A DNA stretch of 64,000 bases. Source: Planctomycetaceae bacterium. GTDB lineage: Bacteria > Planctomycetota > UBA1135 > GCA-002686595. A program made the position numbers and the translations under genes. The stretch covers positions 95,753 to 159,752 of the forward strand of contig WGMC01000023.1 of assembly GCA_016125265.1 (NCBI GenBank), read 5' to 3'. How positions within the stretch are numbered: position 1 is the stretch's first letter; each line of letters starts with the position of its first letter. Shown piece by piece: positions 53,374 to 61,675 of this stretch. The notes beneath the pieces are model-generated. The model searched no databases. It had not been told where the DNA came from and saw nothing but the letters and a program-made list of their open reading frames with translations.

Positions 53374-54528
53374 TCAGTTGAGGAACGGATCCAATTCGCG
53401 GCGCAGTGCCGGTGTGTTCAGCTTGGCCAGCGCGCGCACTTGGATCTGGCGCACACGTTCCACACTGACTCCCAGCTCCGCGGCAACCTCGGCCAAGGTG
53501 CTTTCGCGGTCGCGGCCGATGCCGAACCGCATGCCGACCACGAGTTGTTCGCGGTCGGACAGGCGTTCCATCGCCTTGCCGAGCCCCTGTTCCAGCGACA
53601 CGTCCTCGAGGCCCGTGTCGTAGGGACCATCGTCCTCGGCCACGAGCAGGTCGCGCAGGCGGTTGCCGTTGCCACCGTCGCCGCCGAGTTCCGCGTCGAG
53701 GCTGTAGCTGGAGCGCGCCGCCCCGAGGGCGGACTCCACCAGATTCGGCGTCAAGTCAGCGGTGGCGGCGAGTTCCTCGTGGGTAGCCGCCGGGTTGCCG
53801 AGCTTGATCTGGGCCTGGTGGATCTGTCGCAACGCCTTCTGCAGGTACACCGGCACACGCACGGTGTTCGAGAAGTTGTAGAGGTAGTTGCGGAAGGCCT
53901 GGTTGAGCCAGTGCACCGCGTACGTGCGGAACAGGAGTCCGCGTCGCCAGTCGAAGCCGTCCACGGCGCGGAACAGGGCTGCGGAGCCCTCCTGCACCAG
54001 GTCGTGGCGGTTGGTGGCGGTGTGCGCGTAGCGCTCGACGTTGATCAGCACCAGGTAGAGGTTTCGCTCCACCATTTCCGTGCGCAGGCTGTGCAGTTCG
54101 GCCGCCCGGCGCATGACTTTCTCGCTGGGCAGATCCGGACCGCGGGTGCCTTTGGTCCAAGTCGACGCGAGCCAGCCCACACCTTCCAGTGCGTCCGCCT
54201 CACCGTCCGCCGCCGCCGGTCCTCGCACGGCCTCCAGGCGCCAGCGGGCGAACTCCACGCGCCGCGCGAGTTGCGCCTCGGCCTCGCGGTCGAGGATCAC
54301 GATGCGGTCGACGTCGTGGCGCAGTTGGTCCAGGTTCGACGCGCGCTGGGGAGCCGCGGTCGCCGCTGGCCGACGCCAAGAGGAGGGATCCGAGATCTCC
54401 AGATCGGTCCCGCGTCGTTCCAACGACGTGATCCAGGCCCGCGTCAGGGCTTCGAACCGCTCGGGCTCGGCGGCGAAACCGTCCAGTTTGCGGTCGACTT
54501 CCGCGTGGGTCAGGGTCTTGCGTGCCAT
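53374..54528 (-). CDS. RNA polymerase sigma factor, sigma-70 family (RpoD/RpoS/SigB-like)
   Basis: 384 residues. Region 2 is near 150-225: RNLYLVLINVERYA, HDLVQEGSAALFRAVDGFDW and TYAVHWLNQAFRNYL (2.3-2.4 promoter-melting and -10 recognition). Region 3 covers 226-290 (RVPVYLQKALRQIHQAQIKL). Region 4 is near 320-380, with REQLVVGMRFGIGRDRESTL then LAEVAAELGVSVERVRQIQV for -35 binding. A long, poorly conserved N-terminus (about 1-130) replaces region 1.1. It is a group 2/3-type alternative factor rather than the housekeeping sigma. It ends at a strong terminator; the 515 bp upstream have no gene. Confidence 0.93.
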   Translation of the reverse strand: MARKTLTHAEVDRKLDGFAAEPERFEALTRAWITSLERRGTDLEISDPSSWRRPAATAAPQRASNLDQLRHDVDRIVILDREAEAQLARRVEFARWRLEAVRGPAAADGEADALEGVGWLASTWTKGTRGPDLPSEKVMRRAAELHSLRTEMVERNLYLVLINVERYAHTATNRHDLVQEGSAALFRAVDGFDWRRGLLFRTYAVHWLNQAFRNYLYNFSNTVRVPVYLQKALRQIHQAQIKLGNPAATHEELAATADLTPNLVESALGAARSSYSLDAELGGDGGNGNRLRDLLVAEDDGPYDTGLEDVSLEQGLGKAMERLSDREQLVVGMRFGIGRDRESTLAEVAAELGVSVERVRQIQVRALAKLNTPALRRELDPFLN

Positions 54529-55043
54529 GATTTCTCTCCTCGGTGCGGTGCCCTGGTGAGGGGGCCCTGGTGAGGGGCGCCCTTGCTAGGGGGCGGGGGG
54601 GCCAACGTCACGGGCCGGTCAGATGGGCCTACGGCGCTAGTGGTCCTTCGCTCCCTGGGATCCCTCGGATGTCTCCAAGTTTCTATCTGAACAACATCCG
54701 TCGCGCAACAAGAAACCATACACAAGCTGGCTTCCGTGGGTTCCGGGGTGATCGCGCATGGACCTCTACGTCCGCCGAAGCTGCCGTGGACGTAAGACTG
54801 TGGTCCTTGGCCTGGATCCGGCCGGATTCTCGACTGTGGGCCTGGCTCCGCGTCGACGCCGCGCAAGCCCCCTACCGGCGAAGCTGGCGCCACCGGTGTT
54901 TTCCCGTACCAGGTTGGCGCCGGGGGGAGGGGCGCGGCGCAAATTTGGCGGCCAATTCCCGCCCTGTGGTCTGGGCGTACACAGCGTGTGCGAAGCCCGT
55001 TGCGCGGGCCCGCGGAACCGCGCCGCGGCTATAACGGGGCCCC
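54529..55043. other. Intergenic region with no supported gene, divergent promoter zone
   Basis: No frame has coding character. A short lower-GC segment at about 54675-54735 could contain the sigma-factor promoter; on the minus strand, TTGTTG and AGATAG are 17 nt apart but the latter is a poor -10. No tRNA, sRNA or repeat is recognised. Confidence 0.4.
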
Positions 55044-56138
55044 ATGCCGCGGCACCTCCTAGATGCGCTGGACCGAAGTGTGCTCGTGCTGGACGGGGCG
55101 ATGGGCACCCAGTTGCTCGCGTCGGGGTTCGACGCCAAGCGCGACTTCCTCGGGCATCCGGGCTGCTGCGAAGTGCTCAACCTGACCAGGCCCGAGCAGG
55201 TCCAGGCCGTGCACGAGAGTTACCTGGACGCAGGGTGCGACGTGCTGGCGACCAACTCGTTCCTCGCGGCGCCCCACCAGTTGGCCGCGCGCGGGCTGGG
55301 TGAGCGCGCCGCCGAGATCAACCGCGCGGCCGCGCGCTCCGCGATGACGGCCGTGCAGGCCTGGCGCACGGCGGACGCGCCGCGCTGGGCACTCGGTTCC
55401 TTGGGTCCGGGCCCGGCCGATCCCGCCACCGCGGTCGCCACCGTCGAAGAGAGTTGGTGCGCCCAAGCCCGCTGGTTGGCCGAGGGCGGCGTCGACGGTT
55501 TGCTGCTCGAGACCTTCACGGACACCGAGATGCTGCCGATCGCCCTGCGCGCGGCGCGGCGCGGACTCGAGCGCGCGCGGCGCCCCCTGCCGCTGTTCGT
55601 ATCGCTGGCCGTGGGTCCGAAGGGACAGCTCGGCGACGGCGAACCCCTCGAGGCGATCTTCGACGCCTTCGCCGCAAACCCGCCGGACTTGCTGTCGCTG
55701 AACTGCCTCGGAGACTTCGCTGAACTCGACCGGCTCCTCGTGCGGGTGCGGGCGCGCTGGACGGGGAGACTCGGCACCTACCCGAGTGCGGGCCTACCCA
55801 GCGGACAGCCGCCCGAGTGGCCGCTCTCTCCGCAAGAGTTCGTCGCCGGTCTGGAGCCGTTGATCGCCAAGCACCGGCTGTGCCTGGTAGGCGGGTGCTG
55901 CGGCACGCGGCCGCGGCACATCGCGGAACTCGCCGCGCACCTCGACCGACCGGGCGCGGGCTTGGCGGAGGACGACGACGGGGCGGAAGGCGGCGACTTC
56001 GACGACCCCAGCGACGAAGAACCGACCTTGGAACTGGAGCCGGGTCCGCGCGCCGAACGCGAGTCGACGCGGGAGAGTGCGATCCCGCGGCCCCATGACG
56101 CGGCGCTGCAATCCGGGCGCAAGAACGTCTGTGAGTGA
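55044..56138 (+). CDS. Homocysteine S-methyltransferase family protein
   Basis: 364 residues. LVLDGAMGTQLLASGFD, then LDAGCDVLATNSFLAA, EGGVDGLLLETFTDTE and LSLNCLGDFAELDRL, with the zinc-binding GGCCGTRPRHIAELA, are the hallmarks of the Pfam S-methyl_trans barrel. The three zinc cysteines are the one in LSLNC and the pair in GGCCG. Methyl transfer from S-methylmethionine or a corrinoid/folate partner to homocysteine or a related thiol is the family activity. The C-terminal 65 residues are an acidic, Ser-rich, low-complexity tail absent from relatives. Overlaps the next gene by 8 bp. It is shorter than MetH and lacks the other MetH domains. Confidence 0.9.
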   Translation: MPRHLLDALDRSVLVLDGAMGTQLLASGFDAKRDFLGHPGCCEVLNLTRPEQVQAVHESYLDAGCDVLATNSFLAAPHQLAARGLGERAAEINRAAARSAMTAVQAWRTADAPRWALGSLGPGPADPATAVATVEESWCAQARWLAEGGVDGLLLETFTDTEMLPIALRAARRGLERARRPLPLFVSLAVGPKGQLGDGEPLEAIFDAFAANPPDLLSLNCLGDFAELDRLLVRVRARWTGRLGTYPSAGLPSGQPPEWPLSPQEFVAGLEPLIAKHRLCLVGGCCGTRPRHIAELAAHLDRPGAGLAEDDDGAEGGDFDDPSDEEPTLELEPGPRAERESTRESAIPRPHDAALQSGRKNVCE

Positions 56139-56409
56139 CGCTTCACCGAACGCGCCGTCGCCGAACGTCACGCATCCGGCACCGCCGCCGCTCTGGGCCG
56201 AGATCGTCGGCTGGTACGGCATGCTGGCGATCCTCACCGCGTACGGCGCGAACAGCTTCGACGTCATGCAGAAGGGCGCCCTCTACCAGGGCCTCAACCT
56301 GACCGGCGCGCTGGGTGTCGCCGTCGTCTGCTTCTACCGACGCACTTGGCAGGCCTTCGTGCTGGAAGCCGTGTGGGCGGCAATCGCGCTGACGGCTCTC
56401 CTGACCTGA
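56131..56409 (+). CDS. Small membrane protein, CBU_0592-like
   Basis: 92 residues with three membrane spans: WAEIVGWYGMLAILTAYGAN, YQGLNLTGALGVAVVCFYRR and WQAFVLEAVWAAIALTAL. The pattern GWYGxxxIxxAY..NxxGAxGV..R.WQxxVxExxW matches the CBU_0592-like family, whose role is unknown. GTG 56131 overlaps the previous stop by 8 bp and begins a 20-residue polar N-terminus; an ATG at 56095 would overlap more deeply and is less likely. Probably translationally coupled with the methyltransferase. Confidence 0.8.
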   Translation: MSDASPNAPSPNVTHPAPPPLWAEIVGWYGMLAILTAYGANSFDVMQKGALYQGLNLTGALGVAVVCFYRRTWQAFVLEAVWAAIALTALLT

Positions 56410-56457
56410 CGTGTTCTGCCGCTCCAGCGCCGCCAGGCGATGGGCCAAACGGCACCT

Positions 56458-56490
56458 GACGGCTCCTTCGCTTTGGCCTAGCCGTCTTCT
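56458..56490. terminator. Possible terminator between convergent genes
   Basis: GACGGCT (56458-56464) pairs with AGCCGTC (56480-56486), 15-nt loop, followed by TTCTTC. It lies between the rightward gene ending at 56409 and the leftward gene ending at 56504. Confidence 0.45.
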
Positions 56491-56503
56491 TCCAAGATGT
56501 CGG

Positions 56504-56887
56504 TCAGCAGACGCGGCGGTGGAACGGTTTCATGAACTCGCTCACGTTCGCTTTGTCGTGGGAGAGCAGGCCGCCGGAGGTCTCCGACTTGACCGAAACC
56601 GTCGACGAGGGAATGCCTTCGGGGCCCTCGACGCGGATGGTGATGCGCGAGGTCCCGCCGAGCACACGGGCCTTGCGCTCGCACACCAGCGTGCCCGACG
56701 CTTCGTCCTCCGACACCAGGGTCCACCCCGGCAGGTCGCTCACCATTTCCTTCGCGCGACCGTAGATGCCGGCGGGCAAACTCGGCACGCGCAGGGGGCG
56801 CAGGTGCTGGCTGGTCTCCTTGTCGTTGGTCTCGAAGCTGCCGCCCACGGTCGTCTCCAGGTGATGGTGTGATGGCTTGGGGCGCAT
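56504..56887 (-). CDS. DUF1499 family protein
   Basis: 127 residues. A short N-terminus (HHHLETTVGGSFETND) precedes the DUF1499 core: IYGRAKEMVSDLPGWTLVSE, EASGTLVCERKARVLGGTSR, ITIRVEGP and VSVKSETSGGL. The family is usually 110-140 residues, periplasmic or secreted in many cases, but no signal peptide is visible here. Function unknown. ATG 56887 was chosen as the first good start. It is 53 bp from rpsT in the same direction, so it may be read from the rpsT transcript. Confidence 0.82.
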   Translation of the reverse strand: MRPKPSHHHLETTVGGSFETNDKETSQHLRPLRVPSLPAGIYGRAKEMVSDLPGWTLVSEDEASGTLVCERKARVLGGTSRITIRVEGPEGIPSSTVSVKSETSGGLLSHDKANVSEFMKPFHRRVC

Positions 56888-56940
56888 GAGCCCCGTGGCG
56901 GTGCGACGCCGCTGTGGCGACGCACCACCTTCCCGACGGA

Positions 56941-57198
56941 TCAGGCGCTGGTCTTCGCCAGACGCTTCGCCAAGCGGCTCTTCAAGCGCGCGGCTGCGTT
57001 GGGGTGGATCACACGCTGCTTCGCGGCCTTGTCGATGCGCGACGCAGCGGCGGCCTGCGTTTCGGCCTTGCTCTCGGGCGTGGTGGCCTTGAGCGCCTTC
57101 TTCAGGGCGCTTTTCATGTTGGTGCGCGTGGCCTTGTTGGCCAGGCGGCGGCGCTCGTCTTGGACGAGGCGCTTGGCGGCTTGTTTGCTGTTCGGCAT
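56941..57198 (-). CDS. rpsT: 30S ribosomal protein S20
   Basis: 85 residues, the normal length. MPNSKQAAKRLVQDERRRLA and NKATRTNMKSALKKALKATT are typical of S20, and AAKQRVIHPNAAARLKSRLA is the conserved C-terminal helix that binds 16S rRNA helix 44. No strong Shine-Dalgarno lies before ATG 57198; the leader contains a GGGCGG/CCGCCC hairpin (57233-57262), which might have a regulatory role, since S20 is autoregulated in E. coli. It is flanked by DUF1499 downstream and a TPR gene upstream in the same direction. Confidence 0.97.
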   Translation of the reverse strand: MPNSKQAAKRLVQDERRRLANKATRTNMKSALKKALKATTPESKAETQAAAASRIDKAAKQRVIHPNAAARLKSRLAKRLAKTSA

Positions 57199-57380
57199 GG
57201 CTCGTGGAGGGACCCGCGGACCGGTCGCGGCCGGGCGGGCGCAAAGAGTGGATCGTCCGCCCGGGCCCCGGGTCGGGCCCGCTGACGGGGGGAGAAGGAT
57301 AGCGACTGGAGGGCGGCTTGGCACGGGGGGAGCGCCCGGTCTCCGGCAGAGCCCCCGCCGGGAGCCCGCGACGGGCCACG

Positions 57381-58727
57381 TCAGCCCGCGCCCGCGTCCC
57401 GGAGGGACTCCATCTTCTGCGCCACGTCCCGGAACCCGATGTCCTGCTCGAAGACCCGGGCGTACCAGGAGCGCGCCTCCTCCGCCCGGCCCTGCCGCTC
57501 GGCGATCGCGCCGAGTTGGTAGCCCAGCTCCTTGGCGCGGTCCTCACCCGGAGCCAGGCCCTCGAGGGCCGCGGAAAGCTCCTTCACGGCGAGGTCCAGG
57601 TAGCCCTTGGCCTCGAAACACTGCCCCTTGAGCTGGGACACGTCGCGCGCGACCCGCGGATCGCCGCCGGCCCGCTGGAGCTCCGCCAGGGCGCCGTCCC
57701 AGTCCGCGCCGCGCACCAGTCGCCGCGCCAGGGCCAGCCGGAGGGGCGCCTCGGACGGCCGGGCCTCGACCCGCCGCCGCAGGTCCGTCAGCTCGAGCTC
57801 GTCCAGTTCGCGCTCCAGCCGGTCGGCCTTGTCCCGATCGCCCGCCTTGTCCGCGGCGCGCAGTTCGAGCCGCAGCACCTTCACGCGGAGGTCGGCCACA
57901 CGGGTTTCGAGGTCGAAATCCCCGTGCCGGTAGGACAGGGCGCGTTCGGCCAGTTCCAGCGCCGCCGCCGGGTCGCGCAGGCGCTCGTGCACCGCGGCGA
58001 TCTCGAGCATCAGCTCGAGGTTCTTCGGTTCGTCGGCAAAGCGGCCCTCGAGCCGGGTGAGCTCCTCGCGCAGCTCGTCCTCCCCGAGGTGCGAGCGCCG
58101 CGTGCGCTCGAGCCGCCGCGTTTCCTCCGCGTCGACGAGTTGCTCGCGGCTGTGCCGCACCCCCTCGAAGTTGCCCTTCGTGAGCGCGGCCTCCGCGGCC
58201 AGGTTCTTGCGCGCCTTCAGCGCCTCCTGGTCCCGCGGGTCCACTTCCAGGGCGCGTTCGAAGTAACCGAGCGCCTTCCCGTGCTCGCCGAGCGCCATCA
58301 TCATCGCGCCCGACCGTTTGAGCCCCTCGGGGTTCTTCGGGGCCACTTCCGCGACGAACTCGTACACGGCGCGGGCGCTGTTCTTGTGGCCCGCCAGCTC
58401 GAGGGACTCGCCGAGGAGCAGGTTCGCGTCCTCGTCGAAGGGCGAATGGGCGAGGTAGTCCTCGAGGGCCTTCGCGGCGCTGTCGTACTTCTTCAGCTTG
58501 AACAGCGTGCGGGCCCGCCCGAGCGGCAGTGCCCCGCCGAGCGCGCCCATCAGCTTCGAACGCGGTTTCGACTCCTGGCGGCGCTTCAGGGCGTCCCGCA
58601 GGCCCGCCCGGGCCTCGCCCAGGTCCGCATCCAGGTCGAGGAGCTGGCGGTACAGGTCGACGGCGAAGTCGAAATTGCGCCGCCGCAGGGCCTCTTCCGC
58701 CTTTTGCAGATGCTTCGAGAAGTCCAA
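57381..58727 (-). CDS. TPR repeat protein
   Basis: 448 residues, fully helical. At least seven TPR-like units can be seen, for example RRNFDFAVDLYRQLLDLDAD at the start, KKYDSAAKALEDYLAHSPFD, GEHGKALGYFERALEVDPRD and GYLDLAVKELSAALEGLAPG. A charged coiled-coil-like middle (about 195-270, LERTRRSHLGEDELREEL) separates two TPR blocks. No signal or membrane segment, so a cytoplasmic scaffold is likely. Partners unknown. It lies 182 bp upstream of rpsT and ends in a divergent arrangement with def (58870), leaving a 142-bp promoter gap. Confidence 0.88.
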   Translation of the reverse strand: MDFSKHLQKAEEALRRRNFDFAVDLYRQLLDLDADLGEARAGLRDALKRRQESKPRSKLMGALGGALPLGRARTLFKLKKYDSAAKALEDYLAHSPFDEDANLLLGESLELAGHKNSARAVYEFVAEVAPKNPEGLKRSGAMMMALGEHGKALGYFERALEVDPRDQEALKARKNLAAEAALTKGNFEGVRHSREQLVDAEETRRLERTRRSHLGEDELREELTRLEGRFADEPKNLELMLEIAAVHERLRDPAAALELAERALSYRHGDFDLETRVADLRVKVLRLELRAADKAGDRDKADRLERELDELELTDLRRRVEARPSEAPLRLALARRLVRGADWDGALAELQRAGGDPRVARDVSQLKGQCFEAKGYLDLAVKELSAALEGLAPGEDRAKELGYQLGAIAERQGRAEEARSWYARVFEQDIGFRDVAQKMESLRDAGAG

Positions 58728-58869
58728 GTTCTGGGGGGGTCGGGGTTCAGCGAGGGCCCGATCGCGGGCGGGAGCGCTGGAGTCTACCGGCGATGGGCCC
58801 GCGGATCGTTGCGTCCGGGACGCGTCGCTCCTAGATAAGCTGGGTGCCGACGAACGTCACCGACCTTCC

Positions 58870-59421
58870 ATGAGCGAACCCCTCGAATACGACCTGACCC
58901 TCTTCCCGGACCCGGTGCTGCGCAAGCGGGCTGAGCCCGTCGCCGTGGACGAGGGGCTGCGGGAGTTGGTCCGCGCCATGTTCCGGCGCATGTACGCCAG
59001 CGAGGGCGTCGGGCTGGCGGCGCCGCAGGTCGGCCTCAAGCAGCGGGTCCTCGTGCTGAACGAACACGGCGAGGCGGAGCGGCCGGAGGGCGAGCTCGCG
59101 CTCATCAACCCGGAGATCCTGGCGCGCGAAGGTGAGCCCACCGTGTACGAGGAGGGCTGCCTCTCGTTCCCCGGCATCTACGCCGAAGTCACGCGGCCCG
59201 CGCGTTGCCGCGTGCGCTACCAGGACCCGGACGGCAACACACACGAGACCGAGTTCGAAGGCTTCGTGGCGCGCATCGTGCAGCACGAATACGACCACCT
59301 CGAAGGTGTGCTGCTGGTCGACCGCATGTCGGCGGCGGACAAACACCAGAACAGGCTGGCGCTCGAGGAGTTGAAGGCGCGCTACGCCAAGAAGCAGGCA
59401 AAAGCAGCCGCGAAACGCTGA
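58870..59421 (+). CDS. def: Peptide deformylase
   Basis: 183 residues. All three metal-site motifs are present: GVGLAAPQVG (motif 1), EEGCLSFPGIYA (motif 2, with the Cys ligand) and QHEYDHLEGVLLVDR (motif 3, HExxH with two His ligands). It removes N-formyl groups from nascent proteins. The N-terminal LTLFPDPVLRKRAEPV is standard. The C-terminal 15 residues are Lys/Ala-rich. ATG 58870 was chosen; the upstream frame lacks homology. ribF follows 6 bp later, so the two form an operon. Confidence 0.97.
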   Translation: MSEPLEYDLTLFPDPVLRKRAEPVAVDEGLRELVRAMFRRMYASEGVGLAAPQVGLKQRVLVLNEHGEAERPEGELALINPEILAREGEPTVYEEGCLSFPGIYAEVTRPARCRVRYQDPDGNTHETEFEGFVARIVQHEYDHLEGVLLVDRMSAADKHQNRLALEELKARYAKKQAKAAAKR

Positions 59422-59427
59422 CGGCGG

Positions 59428-60399
59428 TTGGCGTTGCAGGTCACCTTCGAAGCGCGCAAGCTCGTGCCTCCCCCGGGGGGCTCGGTGGTGAGCATCGGCG
59501 TCTTCGACGGCATGCACCTCGGCCACCAGGCCATCCTGGCGGCCAACTTGGAGCGCGCTCGCTCCCTCGGCGCAGTGCCGACGGTGTTGACCTTCCGCGG
59601 GCATCCGAAGCGTGTGTTGCTCGGGCGCGCGCCCAAGTCGCTGACCAGCTTGGAGCATCGCCTCGAACTGTTCGCGCGCGCAGGTGTCGAGCACGTCGCT
59701 GCGCTCAAGTTCGACGAAGGGCTGCGCCAACTCGAACCGCAGGACTTCGCGGAGCGCTACTTGGTGCGCGGTCTCGGCGCACGGCACCTGGTGCTCGGCT
59801 TCGACAGCAAGTTCGGCCGCAACCGGCGCGGCACCCCCGAGTGGTTGGCCGCCGCGGGTTGGCCCGTGGACGTGGTGCCCGAGGTGGTTCTCGAACACCG
59901 CCCGGTGTCGTCGACCGCGATCCGCGAGGCGGTTTCGCTCGGCGACCTCGCGGCGGCGGCGCGCATGCTCGGGAGGCCGTTCGCGGTGCTCGGCCGGGTC
60001 GTGCACGGGGACGCGTTGGGCAGGCGCATCGGCTTCCCCACGGCCAACCTCGACCTGCGCGGCGCACTCCACCCGCCGGAGGGTGTCTGGGCGGGGTTTG
60101 CCCACGTCGTCGGGCCCCGGGGCCCCGGACCGGGGCTGCCGGCCGTCGCGAACATCGGTCGGCGCCCGACTTTGGCCTCCGCGGCGCCGGAGCTCCGTGT
60201 CGAGGTGCACCTCCTCGAAGGTGGCGGGGAGCTCTACGGCGCGAGCCTTCTGTTCGAGTTCCACGGCCACCTGCGCGGGGAACAGCGCTTCGACGGCCTC
60301 GACGCCCTGGTGGCGCAGATCGCGGTCGACGTGGAACGCGCCCGCCACACGTTGGCCGAACGCCGCGCGGGAGTCTTCGGGCCGCCGCCCGCGTCCTGA
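59428..60399 (+). CDS. ribF: Bifunctional riboflavin kinase / FAD synthetase
   Basis: 323 residues. The N-terminal nucleotidyltransferase part (about 1-185) has SIGVFDGMHLGHQAIL, the GxFDGxHxGH adenylylation motif, and STAIREAVSLGDLAAAARML with the STxIR signature. The C-terminal kinase part (about 190-320) has GRVVHGDALGRRIGFPTANL, and PAVANIGRRPT later. It makes FMN and FAD, required by LodB and LpdA among others. No ATG is available before the first motif, so TTG 59428 is used (a second TTG is at 59434). It directly follows def. Confidence 0.95.
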   Translation: MALQVTFEARKLVPPPGGSVVSIGVFDGMHLGHQAILAANLERARSLGAVPTVLTFRGHPKRVLLGRAPKSLTSLEHRLELFARAGVEHVAALKFDEGLRQLEPQDFAERYLVRGLGARHLVLGFDSKFGRNRRGTPEWLAAAGWPVDVVPEVVLEHRPVSSTAIREAVSLGDLAAAARMLGRPFAVLGRVVHGDALGRRIGFPTANLDLRGALHPPEGVWAGFAHVVGPRGPGPGLPAVANIGRRPTLASAAPELRVEVHLLEGGGELYGASLLFEFHGHLRGEQRFDGLDALVAQIAVDVERARHTLAERRAGVFGPPPAS

Positions 60400-60550
60400 A
60401 CCGCGGCCGCGAAATCCGCCGATCGGCTGGATCCACCCGGCTGGTCGTTGACGTCGGGCCCCCCGGGCCGGAGAATCCCCGGCCCGTCGGACGACCCACC
60501 GGCGGCGCGGGAGCCCACGGTCATCGACCGGCGCCCGCGGGGATCCTCCC

Positions 60551-60623
60551 GGCCAGATAGCTCAGTTGGTAGAGCACATGACTGAAAATCATGGGGTCGC
60601 CGGTTCAAATCCGGCTCTGGCCA
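60551..60623 (+). tRNA. tRNA-Phe (GAA)
   Basis: A 73-nt cloverleaf: acceptor GGCCAGA/TCTGGCC, D-arm GCTC-AGTTGGTA-GAGC, anticodon stem CATGA/TCATG with loop CTGAAAA and anticodon GAA at 60584-60586, variable loop GGGTC, T-arm GCCGG-TTCAAAT-CCGGC, discriminator A. The CCA end is not encoded (A is followed by CCT), so it must be added. Confidence 0.97.
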
Positions 60624-60670
60624 CCTCCCCTCCCGCGCTGCCGCGCACGGACGCTCTTCCCGGCACCCCG

Positions 60671-60985
60671 ATGGACAGCACGCCGCGTGTGATCCGAAAG
60701 AGCGACCCGTCCAAGGTCGAGATCGAGTGGCAGGACGGCGCGAGCACGGTGTACAGCGCGAAGGCGTTGCGCGACCTCTGCCCGTGCGCCTACTGCGTCG
60801 ACGAACACACCGGCGTGCAGGTCCACGACCCCGCGACCGTGCCGGAGGCGCTGACGACGAAGGACGTGCGCCTCGTCGGCCACTACGCGATCTCCGTGCA
60901 GTTCTCCGACGGGCACGGCACGGGCATCTACCCCTTCTCCTACCTGCGCGCAGGCCGGCGCGCCGGGCGACCGGCGTCGTCGTGA
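60671..60985 (+). CDS. DUF971 (gamma-butyrobetaine hydroxylase-like N-terminal) protein
   Basis: 104 residues. VEIEWQDGASTVYSAKALRD then LCPCAYCVDEHTG, and HYAISVQFSDGHGTGIYPFS, define DUF971. The CPCAxC cysteines could bind zinc or an iron-sulfur cluster. DUF971 occurs in Fe-S assembly contexts (HCF101/ApbC C-terminus) and as the N-terminal part of gamma-butyrobetaine hydroxylases; here it is alone. ATG 60671 lies 48 bp after tRNA-Phe. GTGA overlap with the next gene indicates co-translation. Confidence 0.92.
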   Translation: MDSTPRVIRKSDPSKVEIEWQDGASTVYSAKALRDLCPCAYCVDEHTGVQVHDPATVPEALTTKDVRLVGHYAISVQFSDGHGTGIYPFSYLRAGRRAGRPASS

Positions 60986-61464
60986 GCGGCCCCGATCGGG
61001 AGCTGGAGCGCGCCCTCGCGGAGTTGACCGCGGCCGGCAGCACGGTCGCGCCCGGCGGGCGCAAGCGCGCGCCGCTGCCCGTCGAGCCACGGGACGCGCG
61101 GCGCCTGCTCGTCGCCCTCGGCGACTGGGTCGAGGCCAACGGCTGCCCGCCCCCGGCGCAGCTCCTGGACGCCGCGCGCGCGCTGATCGAAGCGCGCCCC
61201 GAAGCGTGGGCGGCGGCGGTGCGGCGCGACCTCGAGCTCGCGATCTGGGAGTTCGACACGTCCGTGGACCCGCGGTACCTCGCGCGCGCCGACTACGACC
61301 ACGGTTACACACGCGAGGCGCGGCAGCGGATCGAGTCCCGGCTCGTGGCTCTCGAACTGCTGGAGTTGGATGCGGACCCCGCCCAGCTCGAGCTGCTGGA
61401 GGCCGCCGATCTGCGCTATGGGCCGTTCAACGGCGGCTCGAACGAGTCCGAGACACCGGCCTAA
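60982..61464 (+). CDS. Hypothetical protein co-translated with DUF971
   Basis: 160 residues, soluble, helical and Arg/Ala/Leu-rich. Segments include LERALAELTAAGSTVAPGGR, RRLLVALGDWVEANGCPPPA and YTREARQRIESRLVALELLE. No motif recognised. GTG 60982 overlaps the DUF971 stop as GTGA, the best support for a genuine coupled gene. The upstream part of the same frame is a shadow of DUF971. The protein ends 212 bp before the porin gene. Function unknown; a partner of the DUF971 protein is suggested only by context. Confidence 0.7.
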   Translation: MSGPDRELERALAELTAAGSTVAPGGRKRAPLPVEPRDARRLLVALGDWVEANGCPPPAQLLDAARALIEARPEAWAAAVRRDLELAIWEFDTSVDPRYLARADYDHGYTREARQRIESRLVALELLELDADPAQLELLEAADLRYGPFNGGSNESETPA

Positions 61465-61478
61465 GCTATTGCCGCCAA

Positions 61479-61493
61479 GGCACTTACGTCGCA
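61479..61493 (+). promoter_or_regulatory. Weak sigma-54-like element upstream of the porin gene
   Basis: GGCACTTACGTCGCA has the exact GG-N10-GC spacing and a perfect GGCAC, but the -12 box is TCGCA instead of TTGCA. It would give a leader of about 170 nt before ATG 61676. Listed as a candidate only. Confidence 0.3.
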
Positions 61494-61675
61494 ATGGAGG
61501 CAGCGCCCCGGGGCGCATGGCAAGGGCTCTGCAATCCCCGCCGATGGACGGAGAAGGGCTCGGGAACCCTTCCCGGCCCACAAACCCTTGGTACAGGAGA
61601 GGTGGCGCGCCATCCTCTCGGGCTCCAAACCCATCCCCATCCCCAAAGAGCCGTTCTCTCTCGGAGTCTCTACCG

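Noticed and set aside
54529..55043. Searched for a tRNA, riboswitch or small RNA
   Set aside because: No conserved stems or motif matched; only a weak promoter-like segment was seen.
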